Assembly (NCBI RefSeq): GCF_000004195.4
Contig: NC_030686.2
Location: forward strand, 46,266,961 to 46,330,960
Direction: 5' to 3'
DNA length: 64,000 nt
Source of the DNA: Xenopus tropicalis
Lineage: Eukaryota > Chordata > Amphibia > Anura > Pipidae
The position numbers and the translations under genes were made by a program. Below the pieces are notes generated by a model. It was given only the letters and a program-made list of their open reading frames with translations, searched no databases and had not been told where the DNA came from. The first letter of the stretch is position 1; every line of letters starts with the position of its first letter. Positions 11,780 through 24,362 of the stretch are shown here, in pieces.

Positions 11780-12605
11780 ACCCCAAGGATGCAGGGGGGC
11801 CCGACCACTGGGTCTTCTCTATAGAAGTAAAAAAATCCCCCCTTCCTCCACAGCCACTTTCCTACCTGCGACCAGAGAGGGGGATACGGTGAGTGTGGGG
11901 GGCGGGGGGTCCGACTAGGGAGAGGTGCAGGAGGGCCCTGACCACTGGGTCTGCTCTACAGAAGTAAAAAAATCCCCCCTTCCTCCACAGCCACTTTCCT
12001 ACCTGCGACCAGGGAGGGGGATTGGGTGGGTGTGGGGGGTGGGGGTCCGACTAGGGAGAGGTGCAGGGGGGCCCTGACCACTGGGTCTGCTCTACAGAAG
12101 TAAAAAAATCCCCCCTTCCTCCACAGCCACTTTCCTACCTGCGACCAGAGAGGGGGATACGGTGAGTGTGGGGGGCGGGGGTCCGACTAGGGAGAGGTGC
12201 AGGGGGGCCCTGACCACTGGGTCTGCTCTATAGAAGTAAAAATATGCCCCCTTCCTCCACAGCCACTTTCCTACCTGCGACCAGGGAGGGGGATTGGGTG
12301 GGTGTGGGGGGCGGCGATCCGACTAGGGAGAGGTGCAGGGGGGCCCTGACCACTGGGTCTGCTCTATAGAAGTAAAAATATGCCCCCTTCCTCCACAGCT
12401 ACTTTCCTACCTGCGACCAGGGAAGGGGATTGGGTGGGTGTGGGGGGCGGGGGTCCGACTAGGGAGAGGTGCAGGGGGGCCCTGACCACTGGTTCTGCTC
12501 TATAGAAGTAAAAGTATCCCCCCTTCCTCCACAGCTACTTTCCTACCTGTGACCAGGGAGGGGGATACGGTGGGTGGGGGGTCCGACTAGAGAGAGGTGC
12601 AGGGG
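11780..12605 (+). repeat. 138-bp tandem array, about 6 copies
   Basis: Units are recognised by CCACTTTCCTACCTGCGACC, which recurs 138 bp apart (11853, 11991 and onward), with GTCCGACTAGGGAGAGGTGC and GGGCCCTGACCACTGGGTCT. The 5' side, CAGTGGTGTAACTATAGAGG at about 11755, looks like a transposon end, but no matching right end was found. Confidence 0.9.
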
Positions 12606-12712
12606 GAAGAAACCCAAGGGTTCCCCAGAAGGAAACTGGGGGTAGTTATATAGCATGATCCATTATGTATGGGCTGCTACAGAATAGGGCTGGGGGAATA
12701 CTGGAAAAGAAT

Positions 12713-12873
12713 CTAAAGGGGAAGTAAGCCCTTAAACTTGGCAGCTCCCAATCCCCACCACAAAGCTCTGCCTTTGGAGATCAGGTACGGGGGAATAGGC
12801 TTTTTATTGCAGTTCAGAGGGGGTGTGGCTAGGAATAGTTAAAATGTACTACGGGTGCTTACTTCCCCTTTAA
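12713..12873. mobile_element. Short TTAA-type MITE
   Basis: An exact 15-bp inverted repeat, AAAGGGGAAGTAAGC at 12715 and GCTTACTTCCCCTTT ending at 12871, bounds about 157 bp. The right flank reads TTAA and the left CTAA, consistent with a degraded TTAA target duplication. No coding capacity. Confidence 0.75.
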
Positions 12874-13584
12874 TGTTTGTCATTATAAAAAAAAAAATTG
12901 CAAACCTGTATGTGAATCTTTCACATATTTTTATTTTTGGCAACGTTAGCAAAATATAGGTTCAGTACTAAAATGTAACCGGAAAGAAATGTATTACTAA
13001 CCGTATTTACCCAAAATGAAGATGGCAGGACTGCAGCACATATCATTATATCACTTGAAAGATCTTGAAGTTTCTCGCACTCGGAAAGGCAATTATATGG
13101 GACGCCGGCCAATCTGATTGTATAGCGCGTTCTTACCAATAATGATAAAAAAATGTAATCACATTTACACTGTCACTCATCTTGCAGAAAGGCTTAACGA
13201 TGAGAGGCAATGTAGGGGTGCAGTCGATAGCGGCTTCTCTGAAAATTACCCTTAATGGCTTCCCCGGCAGATTGCTAAAGATTTTTTTTCTCGTTTGTAT
13301 TGATAATTTCTTAGAGAAGCTTTTTAAGAGTTAAGGTACATTGTGATTCGTTCTTTAATTTGTAGCTCTGTTTGAAATTGTTTTTAAGTCAGTAGTTTAA
13401 ATAAACATTATTGAGATGCTTGCCTTGCCGATAAATTCTTTCTATTAAGCTGTCCAGATTCCATTGCAATCAGAATGGGTCATCGATGGAGGGGTAGTTA
13501 AGGGAAGTGCTTGTCAATGATTTCTTTAAAAGCGCTTTTGGATCATAAGCGGGTGGGGATTATTGAGGGGATTTGAGGCAAATT
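12874..13584. other. Gene-free AT-rich DNA, possible conserved non-coding island
   Basis: Repeat-free AT-rich sequence from about 13040 to 13480. No open frame with splice support. A regulatory role is only a guess from composition. Confidence 0.3.
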
Positions 13585-15945
13585 GAACACATACAGTGCC
13601 AATTCCATGTATAATACCCCAGAACCCACAGCAGGATAAATACAGTGCCAATTCCATGTATAAAACCCCAGAACCCACAGCAGGATAAATACAGTGCCAA
13701 TTCCATGTATAATACCCCAGAACCCACAGCTGGTTAAATACAGTGCCAATTCCATGTACAATACCCCAGAACCCACAGCAGGATAAATACAGTGCCAATT
13801 CCATGTATAATACCCCAGAACCCACAGCTGGTTAAATACAGTGCCAATTCCATGTATAATACCCCAGAACCCACAGCTGGTTAAATACAGTGCCAATTCC
13901 ATGTACAATACCCCAGAACCCACAGCTGGTTAAATACAGTGCCAATTCCATGTATAATACCCCAGAACCCACAGCAGGATAAATACAGTGCCAATTCCAT
14001 GTATAATACCCCAGAACCCACAGCAGGATAAATACAGTGCCAATTCCATGTATAATACCCCAGAACCCACAGCGGGATAAATACAGTGCCAATTCCATGT
14101 ATAATACCCCAGAACCCACAGCAGGATAAATACAGTGCCAATTCCATGTATAATACCCAGAACCCACAGCAGGATAAAATACCAGTGCCCAATTCCACTG
14201 TAAAAATACCCACGAACCCACAAGCAGGATAAATACAGTGCCAATTCCAATGTACAATACCCAAGAACCAACAAGCAGGGATAAAATACAGTGCCAATTC
14301 CATGTATAATACCCAGAACCCCACAGCAGGATAAATACAGTGCCAACTCATGTCATAAATACCAAAACCACAGCAGGATAAATACAGTGCCAAGTTCCCA
14401 TGTATAATAACCCAGAACCCACAGCAGGATAAATACAGTGGCCAATTCCATGTATAATACCAACAGAACCACAGCAGGATAAATACAGTGCCAATTCCAT
14501 GTATAAATACCCGAACCCACAGCAGGATAAATACAGTGCCAAATCTTCATGTATAATACCCCAGAACCCACAGCAGGATAAATACAGTGGCCAATTCCAT
14601 GTATAATACACAGAACCCACAGCAGGAAAATACAGTGCCAATTCCATGTAATAATACCCCCAGAACGCCACAGCCAGAACCAGGATAAATACAGTGCCAA
14701 TTCCATGTATAATACCCCAGAACCCACAGCAGGATAAATACAGTGCCAATTCCATGTATAATACCCCAGAACCCACAGCAGGATAAATACAGTGCCAATT
14801 CCATGTATAATACCCAGAACCCACAGCAGATAAATACAGTGCCAATTCCATGTATAATACCCCAGAACCCACAGTGCCAATTCCATGTATAATACAGTGC
14901 CAATTCCATGTATAATACCCCAGAACCCACAGCAGGATAAATACAGTGCCAATTCCATGTATAATACCCAGAACCCACAGCAGGATAAATACAGTGCCAA
15001 TTCCATGTATACCCCAGAACCCCAGGATAAATACAGTGCCAATTCCATGTATAATACCCCACAGCAGGATAAATACAGTGCCAATTCCATGTATAATACC
15101 CCAGAACCCACAGCATGCCAATTCCATGGGGATAAATACAGTGCCAATTCCATGTATAATACCCCAGAACCCACGGCAGGATAAATACAGTGCCAATTCC
15201 ATGTATAATACCCAGAACCCACAGCAGGATAAATACAGTGCCCAATTCCATGCATAATACCCAGAACCCACAGCAGGATAATAACAGTGCCAATTCCATG
15301 CATAATACCCCAGAACCCACAGCAGGATAAATACAGTGCCAATTCCATTGTATAATACCCCAGAACCCACAGCAGGATAAATACAGTGCCAATTCCATGT
15401 ATAATACCCCAGAACCCACAGGCAGGATAAATACCAGTGCCAATTTCCATGTATAATCCCCTGAACCCACAGCGGGATAAAATACAGCTGCCCAATTCCA
15501 TAGTATATAACCCCAGAAACCCACAGCGGGATAAATACAGTGCCCAATTCCATATATAATACCCCAGAACCCACAGCAGGATAAATACAGTGCCAATTCC
15601 ATGTATAATCCCCAGACCCACAGCAGGATAAATACAGGCCAATTCCATGTATAGATCCCCAGAACACACAGCAGGACTAATACGAGTACCCAATTCCATG
15701 TATATACCCAGATCCACATCAGGAAAAGTGCCATTCATGTAAACCCACAGCAGGATAAATACAGTGCCAATTCCATGTATAATACCCCAGAACCCACAGC
15801 AGGATAAATACAGTGCCAATTCCATGTATAATACCCCAGAACCCACAGCAGGATAAATACAGTGCCAATTCCATGTATAATACCCCAGAACCCACAGCAG
15901 GATAAATACAGTGCCAATTCCATATATAATACCCCAGAACACATG
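13585..15945 (+). repeat. 49-bp minisatellite, about 48 copies, with a noisy middle
   Basis: The unit reads CCCAGAACCCACAGCAGGAT then AAATACAGTGCCAATTCCAT then GTATAATAC. The outer copies (13590-14150 and 15740-15930) are nearly perfect. Copies from about 14150 to 15730 contain many single-base insertions, deletions and truncated units. Long frames on the minus strand are by-products of a stop-poor monomer. Confidence 0.95.
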
Positions 15946-17255
15946 GTAGGATGAACAAAGTACCTACAAAGTGTAAATCCCATGTATAATAGCTCAATTC
16001 TGTATGTTGTAGAAAATTCATTATTGTTGGTTTCTGGAAATGTAAAGATCTTTGCACCACCCCCAACAGCCCAAACTTGGGGTCACAGTTGCCCTGTAAC
16101 AGTGTCAGACTGGCATGTTCTAGGCCTGCTGCCCTCCATACTAATTCACCCACCCCTAGGCATTACCAGTAGAGGCAATTTGCCCCACCACCCACAAAAA
16201 CAGAACACACTACCGGCCACTGTGCCCAGCAAAGTGGGGCCAAACAGGACTGGAGCCCACTGCATTTTCTGCCACTGCTAATACTTCTTTAAGGTAGTGA
16301 CAAAGCTCTGTAAGCAGCCATACTGTCATAGAGGCCCCACCCTTTGACTCAACTGGGGCGGAGTTCAGTCCACAGCAAGAAGTACAGGCCAGTAAGACCA
16401 GCCATAGACATATATTCGGCAAATAAACCTTTCAGTAATGAACTTCCCGAATTCTGCATTAACCCTGCGATGTTCCCAAGCCAGCCTGAGGAGCGACTGC
16501 CAATTTCTACCTGAAATCTGGAAACCCAAGAGTGTCTGGCATTTAATTACAATCTGTGTTTCATTTACGGACAGATTCCCTTATAAGTGAAATAAATTAC
16601 ACATTGTAATTAACTGGCTTAGAATGAGACTGAAATCCTTTGGTGTAATAATTACACGGGGCGTCGGCGGAAACCAACGGAGAGCTAATCCCCCCCCTTT
16701 CGCCTCCACTTTCGCAGCCCCTTCCAGCAGCGCCGGAGTTTTCAAATGTCAGGGAAAATTATAGGGCGCAAAATAAATATATAAAAACCAATCCAACTTC
16801 TAAACTGTAATGAAAAGGCCTAATAATTATCCAAACGAGGGCGCAGTGATAGGATAAGCCCCCCTGCAACATTCATTGGATATTGTAATTATTGGCGGAG
16901 TAAATTGGGGGCCACAGACTGTGTTTGTGAGATAATAACGTCCCTCAGCCGCTCCCCGGCCTTCACTGGTTCTGTTATGGCACAAACACAGCATTTTGCT
17001 GCCACGTTAGCCCACGGGAGCTTACAATCTAAGGTCCCTATTACACACACTATCACCATTTATATCAGGAACCTGTATGTTTTTTAATTGTGGAAGGAAA
17101 CTAGGGCTGTCACAGCTGCATATCGAATCCACATCCCCCATGGCTAATTAGCAATTAATTTAGAAGCATGTCGGCACATAAATCAGTACAGTCTGCAGAA
17201 TGGATCTGAATTACTTGCTCATTAGTGAGTGTGGATTCAGTATGTGGCTGCTATT
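15946..17255. other. Gene-free DNA with a possible conserved non-coding island
   Basis: From 15946 to about 16430 the sequence is unremarkable. From 16440 to 16900 it is unique and rich in TAATTA/ATTA cores (for example GTAATTAACTGG near 16606), without simple repeats. No exon is supported. Confidence 0.35.
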
Positions 17256-18027
17256 AAACGGGTTGTTGAGTTAACTTTTACTATGATGTAGAGCAGGGGT
17301 CCCCAATCTTTAATACCTGTGACCACATTCAATTGGAAAAAGTGTTGGGGAGCAACACAAGCATGAAAAAAGCTTCCTGGGGGTGCCAATTAAAGCAATC
17401 ATTGGCTTTTTAATTGCCCCTATGTGGACTGGCAGCCTATAGAAGGCTCTGTTTGGCTTTACACTGGGTTTTATACAACCAACACTTGCCCCAAGCCAGG
17501 AATTTAAAAATAAATTTAAAAAATTAAAAAACTGGGAGCAACATCCAAGTGGGTTGGGGAGCAACATGTTGCCCCCCCGTGCCACTGGTTGGGGATCCCT
17601 CATGTAGAGAGTGATATTCTGAGACAATTTGCAATTGGTCTTCATTTTGTATTCTTTGTAGTTTTTTTAGTTGTTTCATTTTCAGTTCAGGAGCCATCCA
17701 GTTTGGATTTTCGACTGCTATCTGGTTGCTAGGGTCCAAGTTACCTTAGCAACCAGGGAGTGGTTTGGATGAGAGGCTGGTATATGAATAGGAGAGGGGG
17801 CTGAATAGAAAAGAGAATTACGAAAAGCAGCAATAACAATAAAACTGGAGCCTCAGAGCAATAGTGTTTTGGCTGCCGGGGTCTTTAAAAACAGCAAAGA
17901 GTCAGAAGAAGGAGGCAGATAATTAAAACTATAACAAATAAATAATGAAGACCAATTGAAAAGATGCTTAGAATTGGCCATTCTATAACGTATTAAAACC
18001 TAACTTAAAGGTAACCCTCCCCTTCAA
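17256..18027 (-). mobile_element. T2-like TTAA MITE, interrupted by an hAT element
   Basis: Reverse-orientation copy of the family also seen at 27993-28415 and 33150-33500. Diagnostic stretches on this strand include GCAATTGGTCTTCATTTTGT near 17631, GGTTGCTAGGGTCCAAG, and GGCCATTCTATAACGTATTA near 17978. It ends TTAAAGGTAACCCTCCCC. The family name is from memory of Xenopus repeats and is not verified. It is split by the hAT insertion at 17294-17601. Confidence 0.75.
17294..17601. mobile_element. 308-bp hAT-type MITE with exact 8-bp target duplication
   Basis: The ends CAGGGGTCCCCAATC and GGTTGGGGATCCCTC form an inverted repeat. Both flanks carry ATGTAGAG (17286-17293 and 17602-17609), a perfect 8-bp duplication as made by hAT transposases. 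Removing the element and one duplication restores the T2-like MITE, so this insertion came later. Confidence 0.9.
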
Positions 18028-19254
18028 AGGAGTGGCAACCCTAGGGGAATCCCTTACAAGCACTGGGAGAACATACAGACCCCCCCCCCCAGCCGGAATC
18101 AAACTCAGGACCCCCTATGGTGCCAACCACTGCACCACCATGCCAACTAAATTTGTATTTTCAAACAAATATGAATATTTTCCTTTTATCCACCAACAGG
18201 GACCCCACAATTGGAACCAGTGCAGCCCTTCTAGCTGGATTTTGTAGATGTCTCCCTACATTTTCTAGTAATCTGGGAGCCCAGTTTATAGGAAGGTTGG
18301 GGTGTTTCCCTGCTGCCAACAAGTAAAATGGTGAACAGTGTAAAATGTACACAATTCTACCCCTTCCATTCTGACCCTCAAATTGCTCTCTTATGTCTCT
18401 CAGGGCACCCGACTGGAGCACCCTCTGATGTCATCCCTTCGCGCTGACCAATCACAGATGATTCATATAACCCCAGCTGAGTGAACCCCCTAGACAAGTA
18501 AGTAGCACCCTGTAACTAGGAGTTTTGTAACTATAGTCAGCTGTATAGTTTGTGAGCAATATGGCCTGCTCCTTAGGACACAATGTAATCCAAAGAGCAA
18601 CTGTTGCAAGTGATAGGTCTGGTGTGGGGCTGAGCACACAACGCACATTAATTAATTGATTCTAATTAAATGACTGGGACTTCCATATCTCAAAGGGGCT
18701 GTGATTAATAATAATCACTGGGCAAGTCCAACAGGCATCCTGCCACTTCTCCTACCCCTATGAGTTTATTCAGTATGGCAGCTTCTTTCTGCCTATAGCT
18801 TCCAGTGTGTTTGGGCAACTGATTGCTCCACCTGTTCCCCTGGGGGCGAGGTTGGAAACATTCACTGCTTCTGGGTTCTGAGATCCAGTCTAGAATCAAG
18901 CCTCTCGGTCTGGTACCGGCTTTCCAGCGACAGGAGTTAGCAGTGACGCACATTTTGATTGGGCCTCGGGCAACCTCTTAATGCCTTCCATTTGTGAGCT
19001 GGAATCCTGCAGGTTTGTGTATGGGGGATAAACCAGGCATGAAAGTGCTACAAGGTAATGATATATCTATATCTCAGCAGAGAGGTACTGTGAGTGCGGA
19101 TAAATGTGCCTACAGGTGCCTTTGTGCAGGGATAAAAGCACTTTCTGCCTTGGGATTTAATAATGGCACAAATATAGCACTTGAGTTGTTTGGTAGCCTG
19201 TGATTAGCACCCCCTGCTGGCTGGCATTATAGACAGGGCAGGCATGTATCTGGG
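18028..19254. other. Gene-free DNA
   Basis: No supported exon. A poly-C tract lies at about 18081-18090. Short open frames occur on both strands but none shows a domain. Confidence 0.3.
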
Positions 19255-19557
19255 GAAAACTGAATCCGTTGCAATTATAAGCAATGTTTCATTTGGTCCT
19301 TGTTTTTTATTATTTTACAATTTCAAATGGGGGTCACCGACTCCATCCAGAAAAAAAACTATTACATGATGGGGCTACAATGTTATTGTTACTTTTTATT
19401 CTATTCAGCCCCCTTTCTATTTATCTTTCATCTATTGTTCAAACCTGGTTGCTAATTTTGAACCTAGCAACCAGATAGCTGCTTAACGAAAAGCTAAATA
19501 ACTTTAATTTAAAAAAATTGCGAACTTTTCATTTGAAGGCAAACTTCCCCTTTAATG
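19255..19557 (+). mobile_element. Degraded T2-like MITE
   Basis: Recognised by TTTCAAATGGGGGTCACCGA, GGGCTACAATGTTATTGTTA, CTGGTTGCTAATTTTGAACC and AAAAAGCTAAATAAC-like segments in the order of the family consensus. It ends in CTTCCCCTTTAA. More diverged than the 17.3-kb and 28-kb copies. Confidence 0.65.
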
Positions 19558-20037
19558 GTCATTGCCATTGGCTACTGGAATAAGTTGCTAATCTCCCATT
19601 GTGAAATATCTAGAAGCCCCGTTCCTGTATCACAGCCCAGGGTCCAATTGCTGCCTCCAGTTTGTAAATCCAGATTTAACCCTATACATTAAATACATCC
19701 CATTTACCAGGAGGTGGCAATGAATGGGTTAATTAGCCAGTATTTTGGTCTGATAAAATCCATAATCCATCTGCAAGGAGATCACTCCCCGTTCGGCTCA
19801 GCTTCCTTGGGTCCCACTAAATGACATTAAATGACAGCTCTGCTGCTGTAATGTTGGTTAGAGGAGCCATTTAGCAATATAATAGCCATAAAGGCCAAGG
19901 TGCCGGCCAGTTATATACAATTATATATCATTTAGGGAGCAATCTGCTTTTCTAGGTGGATAAAGCAAGGCATTCCCATGTATGATAGGGACTTCATATG
20001 GAATTACATGTGCCTGGCAGCTACATGAACATGAATA
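19558..20037. other. Gene-free unique DNA
   Basis: Unique sequence with no gene or element recognised. Confidence 0.3.
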
Positions 20038-21615
20038 GCACCGCTACTGGGGCACTGCTGGGGACACCACTGGGGCACTGCTGGGGACACCACTGGGGAC
20101 ACCACTGGGACACCGCTGGGGACACCACTGGGGCACTACTGGGGACACCACTGGGGACACCACTGGGGACACCACTGGGACACAGCTGGGGACACCACTG
20201 GGACACCGCTGGGGACACCACTGGGACACCGCTGGGGACACTGCTAGGGACATCACTGGGACACCGCTGGGGACACCACTGGGACACCGCTGGGGACACT
20301 GCTGGGGACATCACTGGGACACCGCTGGGGACACCACTGGGGCACCGCTGGGGACACCACTGGGACACAGCTGGGGACACCACTGGGGACACCATTGGGG
20401 CACCGCTGGGGACACCATTGGGGCACCGTTGGGGACATCACTGGGGCACTGCTGGGGACACCACTGGGGACACCACTGGGGCACAGCTGGGGACACCACT
20501 GGGGCACTGCTGGGGACACCACTGGGACACTGCTGGGGACAACACTGGGACACTGCTGGGGAAACCACTGGGGCACTGCTGGGGACACCACTGGGGACAC
20601 CACTGGGACACAGCTGGGGACACCACTGGGACACCGCTGGGGACACTGCTGGGGACATCACTGGGACACCGCTGGGGACACCACTGGGACACCGCTGGGG
20701 ACACTGCTGGGGACACCACTGGGACACCGCTGGGGACACCACTGGGGCACCGCTGGGGACACCACTGGGGCACCGCTGGGGACACCACTGGGACACAGCT
20801 GGGCACACCACTGGGACACCACTGGGGCACCGCTGGGGACACCATTGGGGCACCGTTGGGGACATCACTGGGGCACTGCTGGGGACACCACTGGGACACA
20901 GCTGGGGACACCACTGGGGCACCGCTGGGGACACCATTGGGGCACTGTTGGGGACATCACTGGGGCACTGCTGGGGACACCACTGGGGACACCACTGGGG
21001 CACTGCTGGGGACACCACTGGGGCACCGCTGGGGACACCACTGGGACACCGCTGGGGACACCACTGGGGCACTGCTGGGGACACCACTGGGACACCGCTG
21101 GGGACAACACTGGGACACTGCTGGGGAAACCACTGGGGCACTGCTGGGGACACCACTGGGACACCACTGGGGACACCACTGGGACACCGCTGGGACAATG
21201 CTGGGGCACTGCTGGGGACACCACTGGGGCACTGCTGGGGACACCACTGGGGCACTGCTGGGGACACCACTGGGGCACTGCTGGGGACACCACTGGGGCA
21301 CTGCTGGGGACACCGCTGGGGACACCACTGGGGCACTGCTGGGGACACCACTGGGACACCGCTGGGGACAACACTGGGACACTGCTGGGGAAACCACTGG
21401 GGCACTGCTGGGGACACCACTGGGACACCGCTGGGGACACCACTGGGACACCGCTGGGGACACCACTGGGACACCGCTGGGACACCGCTGGGGCACTGCT
21501 GGGGACACCGCTGGGACAATGCTGGGGACACCACTGGGGCACTTCTGGGGACACCACTGGGGCACTGCTGGGGACACCACTGGGGCACTGCTGGGGACAT
21601 TGCTGGGGACACCAG
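20038..21615 (+). repeat. 11/12-bp mosaic minisatellite (CTGGGGACACCA family)
   Basis: Built from CTGGGGACACCA, CTGGGGCACTG and CTGGGACACCG blocks combined into 23-bp and longer higher-order units. No stop codons arise, so a 558-codon frame crosses it (19998-21674) along with long frames in the other five frames. This all-frames openness argues against coding. Confidence 0.95.
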
Positions 21616-23190
21616 TGAACTTCTTCTTGGTGGTATGGGAAGCCATATGGAAAGTCCCACCTAGGAGATATTAGAAAGAAATCTGAACCTTGCGCTATTT
21701 GTACAACGCTGCAACGGAGTAAAACAAGATAGGGGCCCTTTATATGATTCGAGGCACTGGCTTTAGAGAGTCTGCACCCTGGGTTTGTAGGCTGTTGGGT
21801 ATCACCAGGGTACCAGCTTCACTCTCGTGCCCAGTTTTGGCCCACAGGCTGAGCCTCTCTATCCTGCACTCACAGAGCTGTAGAATTAAGCCCTGGCACT
21901 GACTGGGGGTACCAATGTGGGCGCCAGGCTTTACTGTATGTAACAGGAAAATAATCCAAATCACAATGTTACTGACCTGTGGGCAGAGAATGTTGGTCTG
22001 GGGCAGGTAGAGGGTAGTTAAATGCCGGTGCAATAAGTTGCGAGGCTTATGGGCGGTGCTTTATCTCTCTCAGCCACAGAGGATGTTACTATTGGGGCCC
22101 TACTGGATTTTAGGGTGGGCAGTCAGTTGGGTGGGGTATTGGGGCAGAGAGTAGAAATGCAGTTTGCAGGCCAGGGTTGGTGCTGGTCAACTCAGGTCTC
22201 TATCAGCATCCAAGTACTGATGATAATGGCTGCACAGGCAACGGGCCGGGTGGGATTAGTGGGCGGAGCCTGTCTGCAAATCATGGATTGTGTAATGCAG
22301 TGGGACTCATTCACTAACACACAGTAGCTGTAGTAAAATACTGTTGACTGTATCAACCAATAAGCAATCAGCTTTGACCAATTTAATATATGTTTAAATA
22401 TGTAAGCAAAGATCTGATTGGGTGCTATAGGTAAAGGTGGCTATACCCGGGCAGATTTAAGCTGGCAATTTGGTTCCTTCAGACCAATTTGGCAGGTTAT
22501 CTGTTGTGTATGGGGCCCTCCTACATGCCTCCCTGACCGATATCTGGCCAAAAATCTAGATGTCCTTTGGACATCTCATTGATTAATAATTGATTGATTA
22601 ATTATTTGTCCCTAGGGCCAGTGGCATGATGTCACCTACCCAAGGTGGCCATATTGGGATTAGCGCTTTCGGTGACCTCTTCCCATGTATGGCCCTTTAT
22701 AGTCACTGGTGGATATTTAATACAAATATTTCCTGGCTTCTCTTTCAGCCACGGTCTCCTATTCACACTGTGCTGCCCCCTGCAGTCTGCTTTATGTAGT
22801 GCCTTAGCTCAGGAACCAGTGAAACATTTGTGATAGTGGAGATTTGTCACGGCGTAATTTGCTTGTCCGGTAGAACTGGAGAAAGTGCTTTGTAGCTGCG
22901 GCGCTATTATGGATCTGTATTGAACCTACACCTGCAGCGCGGCTTAATTGAAAAGCACAGGCAGCTCTCGCTATGGACTATTAATGAGTGCCGCTGTTTC
23001 GTGCTTGTTTTGTGTCAGATAAGGTGAATCCGGGAGTCTGTCTCTCCCAACGGGGAGCCTGTGCCGCTCTATTAGACTGCTCTTCCCTCCTGTGCTGCTC
23101 ACTCATGCACCAAGGGAAGATTAATGTAGGGGCAAGTGTACTTGCTTAGAGAACTCCCAGCATATACTTAATCTTTCTCTCACACATTGA
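21616..23190. other. Gene-free DNA with a MITE remnant and a possible conserved island
   Basis: At about 22427-22600 lies a remnant of the family seen at 26735-27113 (GTAAAGGTGGCTATACCCGG, then GTGTATGGGGCCC). The stretch 22830-23080 is unique and free of repeats, with TTAATTGAAAAG and TATTAATGAG cores, and could be a conserved non-coding element. No exon is supported. Confidence 0.35.
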
Positions 23191-24362
23191 GATTCTAGCT
23201 ATCTGTATAACAGAGCATTCTGTCACAGTGGCACAGATCCTATCTGATCCCCCCATTGTAAGCAGCAGTCCTGCCCTGCTTTATGGCTGAGATTCTAGCT
23301 ATCTGTATAACAGAACATTCTGTCACAGTGGCACAGATCCTATCCCCCCCATTGTAAGCAGCAGTCCTGCCCTGCTTTATGGCTGAGATTCTAGCTATCT
23401 GTATAACAGAGCATTCTGTCACAGTGGCACAGATCCTATCTGATCCCCCCATTGTAAGCAGCAGTCCTGCCCTGCTTTATGGCTGAGATTCTAGCTATCT
23501 GTATAACAGAGCATTCTGTCACAGTGGCACAGATCCTATCTGATCCCCCCATTGTAAGCAGCAGTCCTGCCCTGCTTTATGGCTGAGATTCTAGCTATCT
23601 GTATAACAGAGCATTCTGTCACAGTGGCACAGATCCTATCTGATCCCCCCATTGTAAGCAGCAGTCCTGCCCTGCTTTATGGCTGAGATTCTAGCTATCT
23701 GTATAACAGAGCATTCTGTCACAGTGGCACAGATCCTATCTGATCCCCCCCCCCCCCCCCATTGTAAGCAGCAGTCCTGTCCTGCTTTATGGCTGAGATT
23801 CTAGCTATCTGTATAACAGAGCATTCTGTCACAGTGGCACAGATCCTATCTGATCCCCCCATTGTAAGCAGCAGTCCTGCCCTGCTTTATGGCTGAGATT
23901 CTAGCTATCTGTATAACAGAGCAATCTGTCACAGTGGCACAGATCCTATCTGATCCCCCCATTGTAAGCAGCAGTCCTGTCCTGCTTTATGGCTGAGATT
24001 CTAGCTATCTGTATAACAGAGCATTCTGTCACAGTGGCACAGATCCTATCTGATCCCCCCATTGTAAGCAGCAGTCCTGCCCTGCTTTATGGCTGAGATT
24101 CTAGCTATCTGTATAACAGAGCATTCTGTCACAGTGGCACAGATCCTATCTGATCCCCCCCATTGTAAGCAGCAGTCCTGCCCTGCTTTATGGCTGAGAT
24201 TCTAGCTATCTGTATAACAGAGCATTCTGTCACAGTGGCACAGATCCTATCTGATCCCCCCATTGTAAGCAGCAGTCCTGCCCTGCTTTATGGCTGAGAT
24301 TCTAGCTATCTGTATAACAGAGCATTCTGTCACAGTGGCACAGATCCTATCTGATCCCCCCA
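23191..24362 (-). repeat. 100-bp tandem array, about 11.7 copies, inverted relative to 2.3 kb
   Basis: Units start GATTCTAGCTATCTGTATAA and repeat at 100 bp (23191, 23291 and onward). This is the reverse complement of the monomer at 2313-2757. One copy has an expanded run of 16 C near 23746-23760; others have 6-7. Confidence 0.95.

Noticed and set aside
14353..15942. 529-codon minus-strand frame with YTWNWHCIY-like repeats
   Set aside because: A product of the stop-poor 49-bp array; three minus-strand frames are open together and indels move the phase freely.
19998..21674. 558-codon His/Trp/Gly-rich frame
   Set aside because: Lies in the 11/12-bp mosaic array, with all phases open; no domain, signal peptide or splice evidence.
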